Of a DNA stretch of 64,000 nt, positions 1 through 11,433 are shown piece by piece. The stretch's first letter is position 1, and every line of letters begins with the position of its first letter. The notes below the pieces were generated by a model. The model was not told the DNA's origin, made no database searches, and saw nothing but the letters and a program-made list of their open reading frames with translations. The position numbers were made by a program, and so were the translations under genes. The stretch is from Sclerotinia nivalis (lineage: Eukaryota; Ascomycota; Leotiomycetes; Helotiales; Sclerotiniaceae), in the NCBI GenBank assembly GCA_029531795.1, contig JAPEIS010000013.1, forward strand, positions 868,001 through 932,000, written 5' to 3'.

Positions 1-44
1 TAATGAAGGATCCTCGACCCCAGGTATAATCGCTCACAAAGAAG

Positions 45-52
45 TATATAAA
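45..52 (+). promoter_or_regulatory. TATA box of the isochorismatase gene
   Basis: A perfect TATATAAA lies about 120 bases upstream of the first ATG of the hydrolase gene at 172, a usual distance for a fungal TATA box with a short leader. The leader between them is pyrimidine-rich. This is assigned from sequence and position only. Confidence 0.45.
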
Positions 53-171
53 GACCATAGAAACTTCATTCATTTCTCTCCAGAATATCCTCCAAGTTCA
101 CAGTTTCCTCAATCACTTGCATAACACAGCACCTGCTCACTCTATCCCATCCCAACCTAACCAAAGCTAAA

Positions 172-903
172 ATGTCTTCCACCGCCAAAACCGCAATCGT
201 CTTAATCGACCCATACAACGAATTCTTGCACCCCGAAGGCAAAGTCAACCAACTCATCGCCGAATCAATGGCCGATACCAACACCATTTTTCACTTGAAG
301 AATCTCGTGACTGCCGCCCGTGCACACAAGATCCCTATCTATTATGGTTTGCATCAGCAAGTGAAGGCAGGATTTTTAGCTGGTTGGAATCATGCAACTT
401 CGATGCAGGAAGCTCAGAAGGAGAATAAGGTATTTGAGGAGGGGACGTGGGGGGTTGAGATTTTTGAGGGGTTGGAGCCGGATGTTGAGGGGAATGCGGA
501 TGTGGTGGTTAGTAAACATTGGTGTAGCAGGTATGTGTTGGCCATTCTGTGCGGGGTTGAATGAGAGGCGGGGACTAATTGGAAACAGCTCATTTCAAAA
601 CACCGATTTGGAGTATCAGTTGAGGCAGAGAGATATCACGCATTTGGTCTTTGCTGGATTGACTGCAAATACGTGTATGGAATCCACGGCTAGATATGCT
701 TTTGAATTGTGAGTTGATTTTCCATTTGAGTGTATTAGACGATTGCTGATGCTGATGTCAGGGGATACCGCGTGACTATGCTTAAGGATGCGACGGCCGG
801 CTTTTCTACTGTGGTGAAGGATGCTGGTACTGATCTCATCTGGCCATTGTTTGCGAATGAGGTATTGACAGTGGAGGAGTGGAAGAAGAGTTTGGAGAAG
901 TGA
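172..903 (+). CDS. isochorismatase-family cysteine hydrolase
   Basis: Three exons: 172-530, 589-708 and 762-903, giving about 206 residues, normal for the family. The protein has the isochorismatase-like fold. The expected triad is visible: Asp13 in the LIDPYNEF strand, Lys in VVVSKH near the end of exon 1, and Cys in the TANTC motif of exon 2. Members hydrolyse isochorismate or related amides and carbamates; the true substrate cannot be read from sequence. There is no signal peptide, so it is probably cytosolic. Both introns are short with GTATGT and GTGAGT donors; the first two exons also run on as longer frames that are intron read-through. It converges on the Zn2Cys6 regulator with only 77 bases between stop codons. 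Some plant-pathogen isochorismatases act on host salicylate precursors, but nothing here shows that role. Confidence 0.9.
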
Positions 904-980
904 AGTGATTGTACAAAGCTTTTGGATTAGTGTGTGATAGCTTTCCAAACTTTCATCCAAACTTTCAAAGTTCCTTTCCC

Positions 981-2124
981 CTAGCTCATCCAAGTAGTCT
1001 TCGAAATATTCATCTGGATTTGATCGTTCATATAAGGGTCTCGTTTGATGCCGTAAAATTTTACAAAAAGTCCATAGTGCCAATCGTGATGCCAAGGGCC
1101 GTAACAAGTCCCCAGCCAGTTTTTAACTATGCCTCTCATTCCTAGATTTTTCACGCCTCCTCTCATAATTAACATTTGGTTGATACCTGAGAGGTGCGTT
1201 TCATATTCTTCTCCGTCTCCACGTCCGACCTGATTTTTCTTGTTAGCCTGGTACTCGCACAATGATGAGAAAGCTCACATTGAAATACAGCAATATCAAG
1301 ACCACAAGGAGCATTTGATCCGTGGCACCTTCGTTTGGTATGTTCATTGCCTCATTTGCTAGGCGCATGGTTTCAATTTTGTACCAGATCAAAGTGCGTT
1401 TGTCAATTGGCTGTTTGCGGCCCCGGTGAACTACTGAGCCCAATAAAGTGGCGTAGAATAATGAGGGATGGTGCGATGCAATTTTTAGCCAGGTGAATGC
1501 TGTGCAATCCACATGTGGAGCGTCTTCAAATGAACCGAGCCACGGACCTAGTCGTCTGATAACTTTCAATTGTTATTGTTATTATTACTTTTCCCGTTAT
1601 ATGAAGATGCTGCTTACAGTATTCGATAAGAGTTGATTTGGGAAGTGGATCCCCGGTGGTACCTGGCAAGACAGAGAATGCATCGAACCCACCCATGAAT
1701 TCGCTGCTTAGACTAGGCTTAGATGCGTAGCATGGCCTAGCGCTGCGTAAATCGGCGACCGATTCGTGACTAAGTAGAACTTCCTCTCCAGTAAGAATCC
1801 TTCGGTCACGAGCCTCTCCTGTACTTTTGTGATCGTATTTTAAATCTCTCCGTCTTCTTCCGGATTAATAAACTTCCTTAACACTCTTGATATGCCATTG
1901 AGTACTTACAAGGATGGCACAAAATGGCACTTATGTGGAACACCTCGCTCCAGACAATCATTGCAGGGATGCTTTCGATTGCATTTTTGTTTCCTCCTAT
2001 GGCATTCAGTACACGAGAGTAGTGTGCGGTTTCGACTTTGTTTAGAAGATTTGTTCTGCATTTGTGGAGTTCTAGAAGTGTTGGATGTCATGATGATGCT
2101 TGTCGACCGTGAAAATGAACACAA
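981..2124 (-). CDS. short Zn(II)2Cys6 transcription factor
   Basis: Four exons on the minus strand (2124-1910, 1823-1618, 1562-1279, 1229-981) join in frame to 317 residues. The binuclear zinc cluster is complete near the N-terminus: CTEC, six residues, C, five residues, C-x2-C, eight residues, C, with the usual basic RRKQK stretch. Downstream is a helical region with an HLSGINQMLIMRGG motif like the fungal-specific domain of DUF3468-type regulators. At 317 residues it is shorter than many zinc-cluster factors (400-700), so it has a reduced middle region. The start could also be the in-frame ATG at 2091, just before TSNTSRT. It probably binds CGG-type DNA motifs in the nucleus. It is the convergent neighbour of the hydrolase gene, which makes it a candidate regulator of it; that link is inference. 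Confidence 0.8.
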
Positions 2125-3525
2125 AGGATTAAAGCCGATCAGATGTAACTCGCTTCTCGGCAGTAGAAACTATTGAGGCTAAATAGAAGGAAGTGTTTAT
2201 CGCAGTTTCCAGAGAGTTTCAGACCGTTTCGTGACGAGTCCAGAAACTTCTGCTTACCAAAAAAATCGGGTTCAGAGGAATTTAGATAGGAAGAAAACCT
2301 TAATTTGAATTTTCAGAGCGATGACAAAGACAGTTTGTAATTCAAGACGCTGTCTTTTTTTTTCAAGTCGTTAAGGTTATGATGTGGAAGGTAAATAGCA
2401 AACAGTAGATGATGGTGGAAAAGCGGTGTTTATGCAGGTTGGTGTGCAGCGCAGCCCCATGTAAAATGCACTGACATTTATTCAAAATGGTCCACTTTCA
2501 GCTTCATATGTAAGCTGTAGTCGAGTACATTTATGGACGAGCTAAGAAGGGCTAACAGCATCCTGAGTATGCTATGAGGCCAATAGAAGCGACGCAATTC
2601 ATAAGGTCAGCAAAGCTAGGTGCTTGTGGTGCCGGGTACTATTTGTATATGCAGAACCATCTACTTGTGTGGTCAGAAAGTATATCACATATTCCTATTC
2701 TAGTTTAGATTTTGGGCGCTAAACCTTGAAAAAAGGGGTGGTTTAGCCAGCAGAATCGATCGTTTTTTGTAATTCCACTTTAAAAATCCACACCAAAGTA
2801 GTCAAAATTCTTCGGCTTGCTCTCTTCGAAGTTCTGACTTTGCTATAGTGAGTATAGATGCACAGAATCTAAACTCTTTTAAGGTCTCGGAGAATTTCCC
2901 CACTCCTGTTTAAACCATAATAGGAGTGTGTGACATACTTACTGGCCGCACGAGTAGGAATATTGGGACTAACCATCCTACTCCAGAATTACAATAGCGA
3001 CTTTCTGCTTCATTGAGCATCTGGGGTATATTATGCTCACCGGTAGTTGCCCAAGTTTGTTGGAGGTACTCGTGCTGCCAGGAAGTGTGAAACTCGGACG
3101 CTAGAGAAACCAGGTTATTCCTCCTGAAGTTTAACATCTTCTGGTAGTTGCATACTTTTTGGCCAACACGAGTAATGGAAGTACGGAGTAGAAGTTCTAG
3201 TCTGCTGAGTAATCATTTAGTTCTACTGGTATTCTCCGGAGTTACTCTGTACAATCTAGTAGTTTTCGCGGCCGCTAAGTTCTAAGCTACCCCTTGTCGC
3301 TCACCCCTTCCTTTTAGTCAGCTGAGATAGGAGGATGTGATGGATCCCTGTTCGTTGGTACCTCAACATCAACATCAACATCAACATCAACATCAACATC
3401 AACATTGATATCTTTCTACGAATACCTGCCAATGGGCCGGATTATTCATTATACAGAGAACAAGCTTCGGATTCTAATTATTCATTTGTAGAATATCTAT
3501 CTTATTTACATTTAAATCTCTCGTT
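2125..3525. other. intergenic spacer, 1.4 kb
   Basis: Contains the upstream region of the zinc-cluster gene and of the PQ-loop gene, which diverge from here. Only short, unconvincing reading frames are seen. The one clear element is the TCAACA hexamer array described separately. No RNA gene or transposon ends were recognised. Confidence 0.6.
3363..3404 (+). repeat. (TCAACA)7 microsatellite
   Basis: Seven perfect copies of a six-base unit lie in the divergent promoter region, about 120 bases upstream of the PQ-loop start. The array is non-coding here and probably length-variable between strains. Confidence 0.9.
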
Positions 3526-4679
3526 ATGCTTTCTATCACAGATAGCTTATCAGACCGCTGCCAGAAGCTTCAAGATGTAAGCTACGTCAACCTCGCGGTA
3601 TCCATGTAAGGAAACTTCTTCAACCATCTTTCACTTCTATTTCCCTGATAGTGCGCTAAATACTGCAATACATGAAGCTTCATCCTTATTGGAATACTCG
3701 TCTCTTACCTACCCCAACATTATCGAATCATTAGTCGCGGAACCTCGGAAGGGATATCACCTTTTTTCATTCTTCTAGGCACAACATCAGGGACATGCGC
3801 CTTTGCCAACATAATAGTTCTACCAGCATCTCGTGCGGATGTGGCATGTTGTAGAACTGTTAGCACATTCGAATGTGCGGCGGGATTGCTAGGGATTGCC
3901 CAGGTTGGGGTTCAATGGTTCTGCTTTAGTATAATGTATACAATGGAGTCCATCCAACAACGGAGAGATAAATGCTGACAACACTTTTACGTAGATTAAT
4001 CCTTTTTATGGTATTCTTCCCGAGACCTCCAACCCTTCCTACCCTCGATGATAATAAACAACAACATACATGGCGCACAGCTGTCACGGTAGCTTTGGTA
4101 TGCCTTTTCCATGGCTTCGTTACCATCGTTATCAGTGTATCGTTGGCACTCGGTCGTCCTAATTCCCTTGGGGTATGGGCCAACGCGTTGGGCATTATAG
4201 CTACAATTCTAGCAGGCATCCAATATCTACCTCAAATATGGTTAACCTACAACCTTGGCCATATTGGAAGCTTGAGTATACCGATGATGTTGATTCAAAC
4301 TCCGGGCAGCTTTGTTTGGTCTGCGAGTCTTTTTGCTAGGTTGGGAGCCGGGGGTTGGAGTACATGGGGTGTATTCTTGGTTACAGGATGCTTACAAGGA
4401 TGCTTGTTGGTAATGGGAATTTCCTTTGAGCTAAAAGCTAGAAGAGAAAGACAGGGTAGTGAGGGTGAAGCTGTCAGTATAGTGCCTTTCAATTCAAAAA
4501 CACTCACTAACGTTAGACAGTCCAATGGAAGATGTATTGTTGGATATATTGCAGGCTCGCGAGAACACGATACAGACGATGAAGGTGGAACCACCGTTGA
4601 GAGTACACCGTTATTGTCCGACTCGGGGTCAACAAGAAAGCCGCCTACAAAATCTACTCGAAACTCTGCATCTAGTTAG
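3526..4679 (+). CDS. PQ-loop repeat membrane protein
   Basis: Three exons (3526-3605, 3678-3935, 3995-4679) give 340 residues. The model depends on two small introns (3606-3677 and 3936-3994) that restore a continuous frame. The first PQ loop is GILVSYLPQHYRII followed by SRGTSEGISPFFILLG; the second is GIQYLPQIWLTY followed by GSLSIPMMLIQTPGS. Around seven hydrophobic segments are visible, then a polar acidic C-terminal tail of about 90 residues. PQ-loop proteins (MtN3/SWEET/cystinosin superfamily) move small solutes such as cationic amino acids or sugars across vacuolar, Golgi or plasma membranes; the substrate here is unknown. An ATG at 3972 begins a shorter frame, but it lies inside intron 2 and would drop the first PQ motif, so it is not the start. 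Confidence 0.85.
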
Positions 4680-5304
4680 ATCAGGAGACACTTGAAAATT
4701 AACGTTCGTAATGTGAAGGCCAATACAATAGATCCTCTGTATATTGAGAGTTAAGGTCGTGGTGCTGCCAATAAATGGCTTATCTAATGTTTTTATCAAC
4801 TTGCTATATCTTTTTTGCCTTCCTTTCCGGGCATTTGACCAAAGTCTTTTCTACCTAGTTATCCGCAATTAGGTCTCGATGATTGCTTTGCTCCTTTAGA
4901 TGTTCTCAATCATCAAAAATCCGTATCAAGTTTGAAGGTTACATATGTGTTATTATTGTTTGCCTGGAATATTGCTTTCCCCATCAAGTTATCGTTAATC
5001 GTTTCTTTGTATCAATTTGTGGCTGTGCCCCGTCAGAACTTAAACCTAGTCTGCATATGCCAACACCGTGGCATTGAGGACTTCCCCACACGGTTAATGC
5101 CCACTATTCCAGGGCCCGATAGATTAACCCCACCATTAGAGATAAGTCCCCCTCTCCTCCATCATCATACAATGCTACCTATGTCGTCGTAGTATCTTAT
5201 TATTTCTTCTACCATTCTTTTAGCCCTCCCCCCTATTTCAAAAGTCTCCAAAGAATTCAACAGCTTAAGTAGCAAACACGATTTATATTTGTACATCAAA
5301 AACC
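4680..5304. other. intergenic spacer, 625 bases
   Basis: Downstream region of the PQ-loop gene and promoter of the amidase gene. Only short overlapping frames are present and no motif is assigned. A pyrimidine-rich stretch just before 5305 is typical of a fungal core promoter. Confidence 0.5.
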
Positions 5305-7418
5305 ATGTCTTGGCAAGAGATTGCAAAAGATAAGAAAGAGAGAATCATCGCCAGTATTCCTCCGGAATGGCGTCTGAAACATCAGCCTACTGATGTTTCT
5401 GTGATGGAATACACTGGGACGGCTGATATCATGTCTATTGACGAGTTCGCCATCACAAATTCATCAGCTACTGATCTCGTGGCCAAGATGGCAAAGGGTG
5501 AATTGACTTCTGTTGCAGTAACAACGGCATTTTGCAAAAGAGCTGCATTAGCTCATCAACTTGTGAGTAGCTCACGATTGTATCATGAAGAATGTTAATG
5601 ATATCAAGCTCAACTGTGCACTTGAAATCTTTCCCGAGATGGCTCTTGTGAGAGCTAGAGACTTAGACGAGTATTTTAGGAAAACCGGGAAAACGGTTGG
5701 TCCACTTCATGGTCTGCCGATCTCCTTGAAGGATCAATTTAGGATCAAGGTGGGTGGGTTAGAATCATAGCATGCGTTCAATGCTTATTTGAATATTTTT
5801 CAGGGCCTCGAAACATGTATGGGATATGTTTCGTGGATCGGAAAATACGAAGATCACAATTCGATACTTGTGAGACTTTTACTCCAAGCCGGCGCGGTAT
5901 TTTACATTAAAACCAGCGTGCCCCAAAGTTTGATGTGTGGTGAAACTATCAATAATGTTATCGGGAGAACTGTGAATCCTCGTAACAAGAATTGGTCTTG
6001 TGGTGGTTCGTCAGGAGGCGAAGGCGCAAATATCGCATTCCGAGGCGGGATTATCGGGGTGGGGACTGATATCGGTGGTTCAATTCGTATACCCGCCGCG
6101 TTCAATTTCCTGTATGGTCTACGTCCAAGTCATGGGCGTCTTCCCTATGGGAAGATGGCAAATAGTATGGAGGGTCAGGAAACTGTGCATAGTGTTTGTG
6201 GTCCCATTGCACATTCGGTCGCTGGTTTGTTGATTCCGTGTTGATACTCTGTGTTGAGGCTCATGATATGTCTAGATATGCGATTATTTGTGCAAGCGGT
6301 CCTTGCGGAAGAACCGTGGAAATTTGATGCTAAAGTTGTTCCTATGCCGTGGCGACAGTCGGAAGCCGATGTTATTAAGTCTAGAATTTTGGATGGTGGC
6401 TTGACAATCGGGTACTATGATTGTGATGGTATTGTAAGTATTGACTCTTTTGTGATTGCGCTCCCATGCTATGGTAATTCCCTTACTGTCCGAGACGAGA
6501 ATAATTTTGGATATCCGACTTGGATCGAGATGATCCAGGGATCCCGAACAAGAGGAACTAGACGAGAGTGCCTAATATCACAACTAGATAGAACACCTAC
6601 AAACAATCTGGTGCTGACTATTTTAGGTCCTACCTCATCCTCCCGTACTCCGTGGCATCAAAACAATCGTCGATACTCTAATGAAGAACGGCCATGGAGT
6701 ATTTAAATGGACACCGTACAAGCATGACCATGCCCACAGCCTCGTAAACGCAATATATGGCTCAGATGCCGGAAAAGTAAGTACCAAGTCACCATATCAC
6801 ATCTACTCTTGCCATAATTTCCCACCCACTAAACACACCAAAGGACATCCACACCGTTCTTTCCGCATCCGGCGAGCCGGCCATCCCCAACATATCAGAC
6901 TTTGTCAACCCAAGCACCACGCCCCTTTCCCTCAACGAACTCTGGGACGTGCATCTCCAAAAATGGGCATACCAATGCGAATACCTCGAACAATTCCGAG
7001 TGATGGAAGAAAAACTCGGGAGGGAAATCGATGCCATTGTGGCTCCTGTGGCTCCTACGGCGGCGATTCGTCATGATCGGTATATGTATTATGCGTATAC
7101 GAGTGTGATTAATCTGTTGGATTTTACTAGTGTGGTTGTGCCGGTTTTGTTTGCGGATAGGGGGGTGGATGGGAGGGTGGAGGGGTTTGAGGAGTTGAGT
7201 GAAATTGATGGGGTTGTGCAGGGGGAATGTAAGTTTTGTGTTTAGTTTTGTTGTTTTTGCTGGAGATGGTTATTGATGTATGATTTATAGATGATCCCGA
7301 GGCGTATCATGGGGCACCGGTTGCGGTTCAGGTTATTGGGAGACGGATGACTGAGGAGAGAATTTTGGCGGTTGCGGAGGAAATTGGGAGGTTGCTTGGA
7401 AATGAGATTGTTTCTTGA
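5305..7418 (+). CDS. acetamidase-type amidase (amidase signature family)
   Basis: Seven exons: 5305-5562, 5609-5749, 5804-6224, 6276-6433, 6627-6776, 6844-7228 and 7291-7418, totalling 546 residues, close to fungal acetamidases of the AmdS type. The Ser-Ser-Lys catalytic triad is intact: Lys127 in PISLKDQ, cis-Ser203 in [10 protein letters not shown], and nucleophile Ser226 in [12 protein letters not shown]. The family hydrolyses amides to acids plus ammonia, often for nitrogen scavenging, in the cytosol; the substrate is not fixed by sequence. Five introns are 46-67 bases long; the fourth (6434-6626, 193 bases) is unusually long but has normal GTAAGT and TTTTAG borders. There is no signal peptide. 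No frame breaks were found once the introns are removed. Confidence 0.9.
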
Positions 7419-9332
7419 ATGGCTTTTCTGGATGAGATTGGATGTGGTGACTTGAGGGAATCAATATGAGAACGACGTCTTCGTATCCTCTTTTTGAGCC
7501 CATGTTTACCATATGTATCCTATGTCTTTGAATGGACAGACCACATATAAATCGAGAGAGGCGCAACAGCCATAAGACATTCCTCTACCGATCAAACTTA
7601 TTCTCATAGTAGATAAAGATATTGTGTTCCCACGCATGGAGCTGAGAGGGAACCCTTCGAATGTATTATTCTGCAATAGACAAAATAACTCTAGAGTACC
7701 TAGCATGCAGAACCGCCGACTTTCATGACGTGACAGAATTTCGTTTCAATTCCATGCCTGAGTATCTTATCTACATCTTCCCACGCTGATCGAAGATTTA
7801 TTCGAAATATTTGAAATTGAGGGATGAATTGTGAATAGAGATTTGCTGGTACTTTGATCCATTGAATAGAAAAACAACGAAAGAGCCGAAACTAATACAT
7901 ACGCTACTTTTTGTTATTTGGATCTTTTCGATTGATTAATCACCACTTAGTATCATCACATTGCAAATAATTTGATTCGCATTTTGATGTAGTATATGTT
8001 GTGGCACTGAACAATGAACGTTAAATGAAATAGCGGTATTCCTCGCCCATTGATCATTAGTGCCTCGCTTGCAATCATGTGTCCACCCTTTTACATCCAT
8101 CTCCAATCACTATTTCGAAGAACCGGCCCCGTTCAACTCTTAGTCTAATCCGGACGAGCCGACTGGCCCTAAGACTTCAAGAGCTTAATGATCGATAGCG
8201 TAATGATACCCAAAAAATCGGAAAAAAAAATCGCATCGCATGGACTTTGCTCGGTCTGACGCGATATTCTTGGTGGTGAAGTGGTAGAGCTAAATTTTGA
8301 CGGTGGCAAGTAAAGAAAGATCTTATCTAGCTAGGTAATGAAAAAGAACAACAAAATAACCTTGAACCCTATCATATGCAGGTACTAATGAAGCTATTGT
8401 AGTTATTAATTGTTGATTGCGGCTCGTCCGATATACGTTCGTACCTACAGTAGTGGCACGAGTAGTACGAGTAGTACGAAGGCGTGGGTCGTGCAGAGGG
8501 TTTAAGATGTTCGGGATTTAATTATTTTAAATCTGTACACTGTACTCACTCTAGTTTAACAAACAAACTTTCCGAGTGCCAGGACACCGGTGCCTTATGG
8601 GTCAGCATACGAGCTGAATGATAACGAAAACCACACATACAAATACTTCGTATCCAGAATATATGCAGTCCATTGACTCAAATCACTCTACAAGCTAACC
8701 CCAATGCAATAAATCAATGGTGCTCTCCCGTCCTAACAAGCATGCAGAACCTGAAAATAGGACTAATAAGCGATATGGACCATCTTGGCGCTATCCACTA
8801 ACCGAGCCTAGAAAGTCTGTGCATTACCATTTTTCTCGTCCGCCTTTCCATCCAACCATTCAAATGCTACTTGAAGATTTCGAATCAATGTACTCCGTAA
8901 GTACGATGTAAAAGAGGAAAGGTAGGCTCTGGTGTGAGAAGAAATCTACCTAGTAAGTAGCTTATTTCTCAGCTGGAGATACTTGGTATTTGATTGATGT
9001 CCTGTAGGTATTTCTTCTTTCTATCTCTTGTTCTCTTGTATTCATATTCATGTGGTTGTTAAGACGAATATAATTGTTATCAGTGTTTTTCATTACATTC
9101 ATTTGACAATCTGATATCTATCTGTGCCTTGTTTTGAACCTGGCAAGAAGGTGCATCACATCAAGAAGATATCTTGTTTTCTGTAGTTTCTTGATCATTA
9201 TCATTCGAGAATACAAATTGTATCTTTCTTGCTTTAATTGTTTAATTTTTACATTTAATACTTCATTTCCATCAACGACGAAAACATAGCTACTCGCCCG
9301 CCCCATCGTCCGATAACCATACAACCACCACA
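7419..9332. other. intergenic spacer, 1.9 kb
   Basis: No supported gene. A 64-codon frame at 8717-8911 has no recognisable features. Short AGTACG-type direct repeats occur near 8461-8480. The last 300 bases are AT-rich and lead into the promoter of the GH128 gene. Confidence 0.5.
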
Positions 9333-10381
9333 ATGCATCTCAGCAGCACCCTCTTCATAGTAGCCACAAGCTACCTAACAAGCGTCTACGCCGACTCCAC
9401 AGACGAAACCGTCGGTTCCTCCTCCAAACGCGGTCTCGTCTTCGTCCCCAACTCCAAATACCCATCCGATAATCAAATCTGGGTACAACCAGGCTCAGAT
9501 CTAGCATGGTACTATAACTACGGCATTGCCGCCTCTCCAGCCTACTCCAACCGCACGCAAGAAGAATTCGAATTCGTACCTATGCTCTGGAGTACCTCGG
9601 CCACCTTCCTGTCAGACATCAAATCGCTAGTTTCCGGTGGTCGCAACGTAACCCACGTATTAACCTACAACGAGCCCGATGGAACATCCTCAACAGGAGG
9701 ATCCCAGATATCTCCTTCGGCCGCTGCGGCAAATTGGATAAGTCAAGTAGAACCACTGCGCGCATTGGGTATTAAGACGGGAGCGCCGGCGGTAACGGGT
9801 TCAACGAGGGGAATGAATTGGTTGAGTGATTTTTTTGATGCGTGTGCGACTTTGGGGACGAATTGTACGGCGGATTTTATTCCGGTGCATTGGTATGGGA
9901 ATTTTGAGGGGTTGGCTAGTCATATTGGGCAGGTTCGCGGGACGTGAGTTTTTTCTTCTTTTATTCCCCCCCCCTGGTTTCCCCTCTCCTTTTTTCCCTC
10001 TCTTCCTTCTCCATCCTATCTAACACGCCCCCGCCCAGCTACCCCAACACCACAATATGGCTCACCGAATACGCATTAAACGACTCCCCCCTCCCAACCA
10101 CGCAATCCTTCTTCAACACCTCCGCCGAATATTTCGACCGTCTCGATTACATCGATCGCTATTCGTATTTTGGATCGTTCCGGAGTAGCGTGAGTAATGT
10201 GGGGTACAATGCGACGATGCTGGATCAGCGGGGCAGATTGACCGATATTGGGAGTTGGTATCTGGGCGGGAAGAGCACGGGGAATGTGCCTGAGGAGAGT
10301 AGGGCGGGGAGATTATGTGGGATGGGGTTGGGATTGGGATGGGTGGTGGGTGCGGTGGGGTTGGGGATGTTTTGGTTGTGA
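9333..10381 (+). CDS. secreted GH128 endo-beta-1,3-glucanase, GPI-anchored
   Basis: Two exons (9333-9943, 10039-10381) give 317 residues. A signal peptide of about 20 residues precedes the mature chain. The chain has the glycosyl-hydrolase catalytic core seen in family 128 and in Asl1-like wall proteins: HVLTYNEPD carries the probable acid/base Glu114, and WLTEYA the probable nucleophile Glu214. The C-terminus ends in a glycine-rich hydrophobic segment after a polar linker, the pattern of a GPI-attachment signal. It probably trims beta-1,3-glucan at the cell wall. The single intron holds a nine-base C run and separates the two catalytic glutamates. Several N-x-T/S sites fit secretion. GH128 assignment rests on remembered motifs and overall layout. 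Confidence 0.85.
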
Positions 10382-11433
10382 GGGGGTATTTTTTTCTTTT
10401 TGGGGGGGGGGGGGAAAGGGGGGAATGCAATGGGATTTGAGGAGGGATGAGATAGGATAGGAAGGATTTGTATAAAGGCGTTTTCTATCCGATTGTATAT
10501 TTGCTCATGTCATATTATATCATATCATATTATTTACAATACGGTAAGTTATATCATGTTATATCTATAGAAGAGGAATATCCTTACACACCTAGAGCAG
10601 CCCATAAATAGAAATTCTACACACTAGATATACGATAACGATAATAAAAATTAACGTTGGAAAAACCACAATAATACCTTGAAGAAAGCACCACTAGCAC
10701 TCTACTTCTCCTTGTATATGAAATCCTCTGAGAATATAGAAATGTAACTAACTGAAAACATGAAATCACTTCCAATATTATATTATAATATTGAACTCCA
10801 AAATAGAATATTTCCTCTTCGTATCGTATTAATATTAATATTAATCTAGAAAAAACTATCTAGATATCTAGATAGCAAAATAATAAGAAATTCATCCCTG
10901 TATTTAAAAGAATATTTAAAAGAAATTTAAAAAATTTTTTATCAATATAAAAGAATATCAAAAAACCTTCTAATTACTCTTTATGATCCTCTATAATCCT
11001 CATCTAATAATATGAAAATTATCTATTATCTCTTGATTATTGATTATATAATTATATATAAAAAAAGAAGCTAGAAATCGATTAATATCGACTCGGAATA
11101 TTTGAGATAACATTTATAATTTGAAGGAATAAATTTAGACTCCCTTTAAATATTATATTTTGGGTGTCCGGATGTCCGAATATATATTTAAAAAAATGGA
11201 ATTTGAAGTAATTTGTTCTCCTTTTCATATGCGCTGGAAATAGAGGTTTTGTAAATATGTAACGCCCGCTCGCAATCACTTGATAATAACTCCCCACGAA
11301 AGATTTCAGACCCGTCCATGCTCAAAATAAATCTCAGAAGCAAAACCTGCGTTTCCCAACTCCCAAACTTCAAAGATGAATATTGATTCAAACTTTGAAT
11401 CGTCGCCAGCAAACGGTCGATAGATAAACTTGC
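10382..11433. other. AT-rich intergenic spacer, 1.05 kb
   Basis: Starts with a G-run (about 10402-10414) just after the GH128 stop, then becomes strongly AT-rich to about 11180, with TA-rich steps and short inverted repeats. No gene is supported. It separates the convergent 3' ends of the GH128 and SNF2 genes. The composition could reflect an old repeat decayed by repeat-induced mutation, but no transposon coding remains. Confidence 0.6.
10856..10875. repeat. 20-base perfect palindrome
   Basis: The sequence CTATCTAGATATCTAGATAG is its own reverse complement. It lies in the AT-rich spacer between two convergent genes. It may be a chance product of TA-rich sequence or a small hairpin; no role is known. 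Confidence 0.7.

Noticed and set aside
616..1107. 163-codon minus-strand frame overlapping the hydrolase gene
   Set aside because: It is antisense to two exons of the isochorismatase gene, and its upstream part overlaps the last exon of the zinc-cluster gene in another frame; no motif.
8717..8911. 64-codon plus-strand frame
   Set aside because: No motif, no splice context, and inside an AT-rich spacer.
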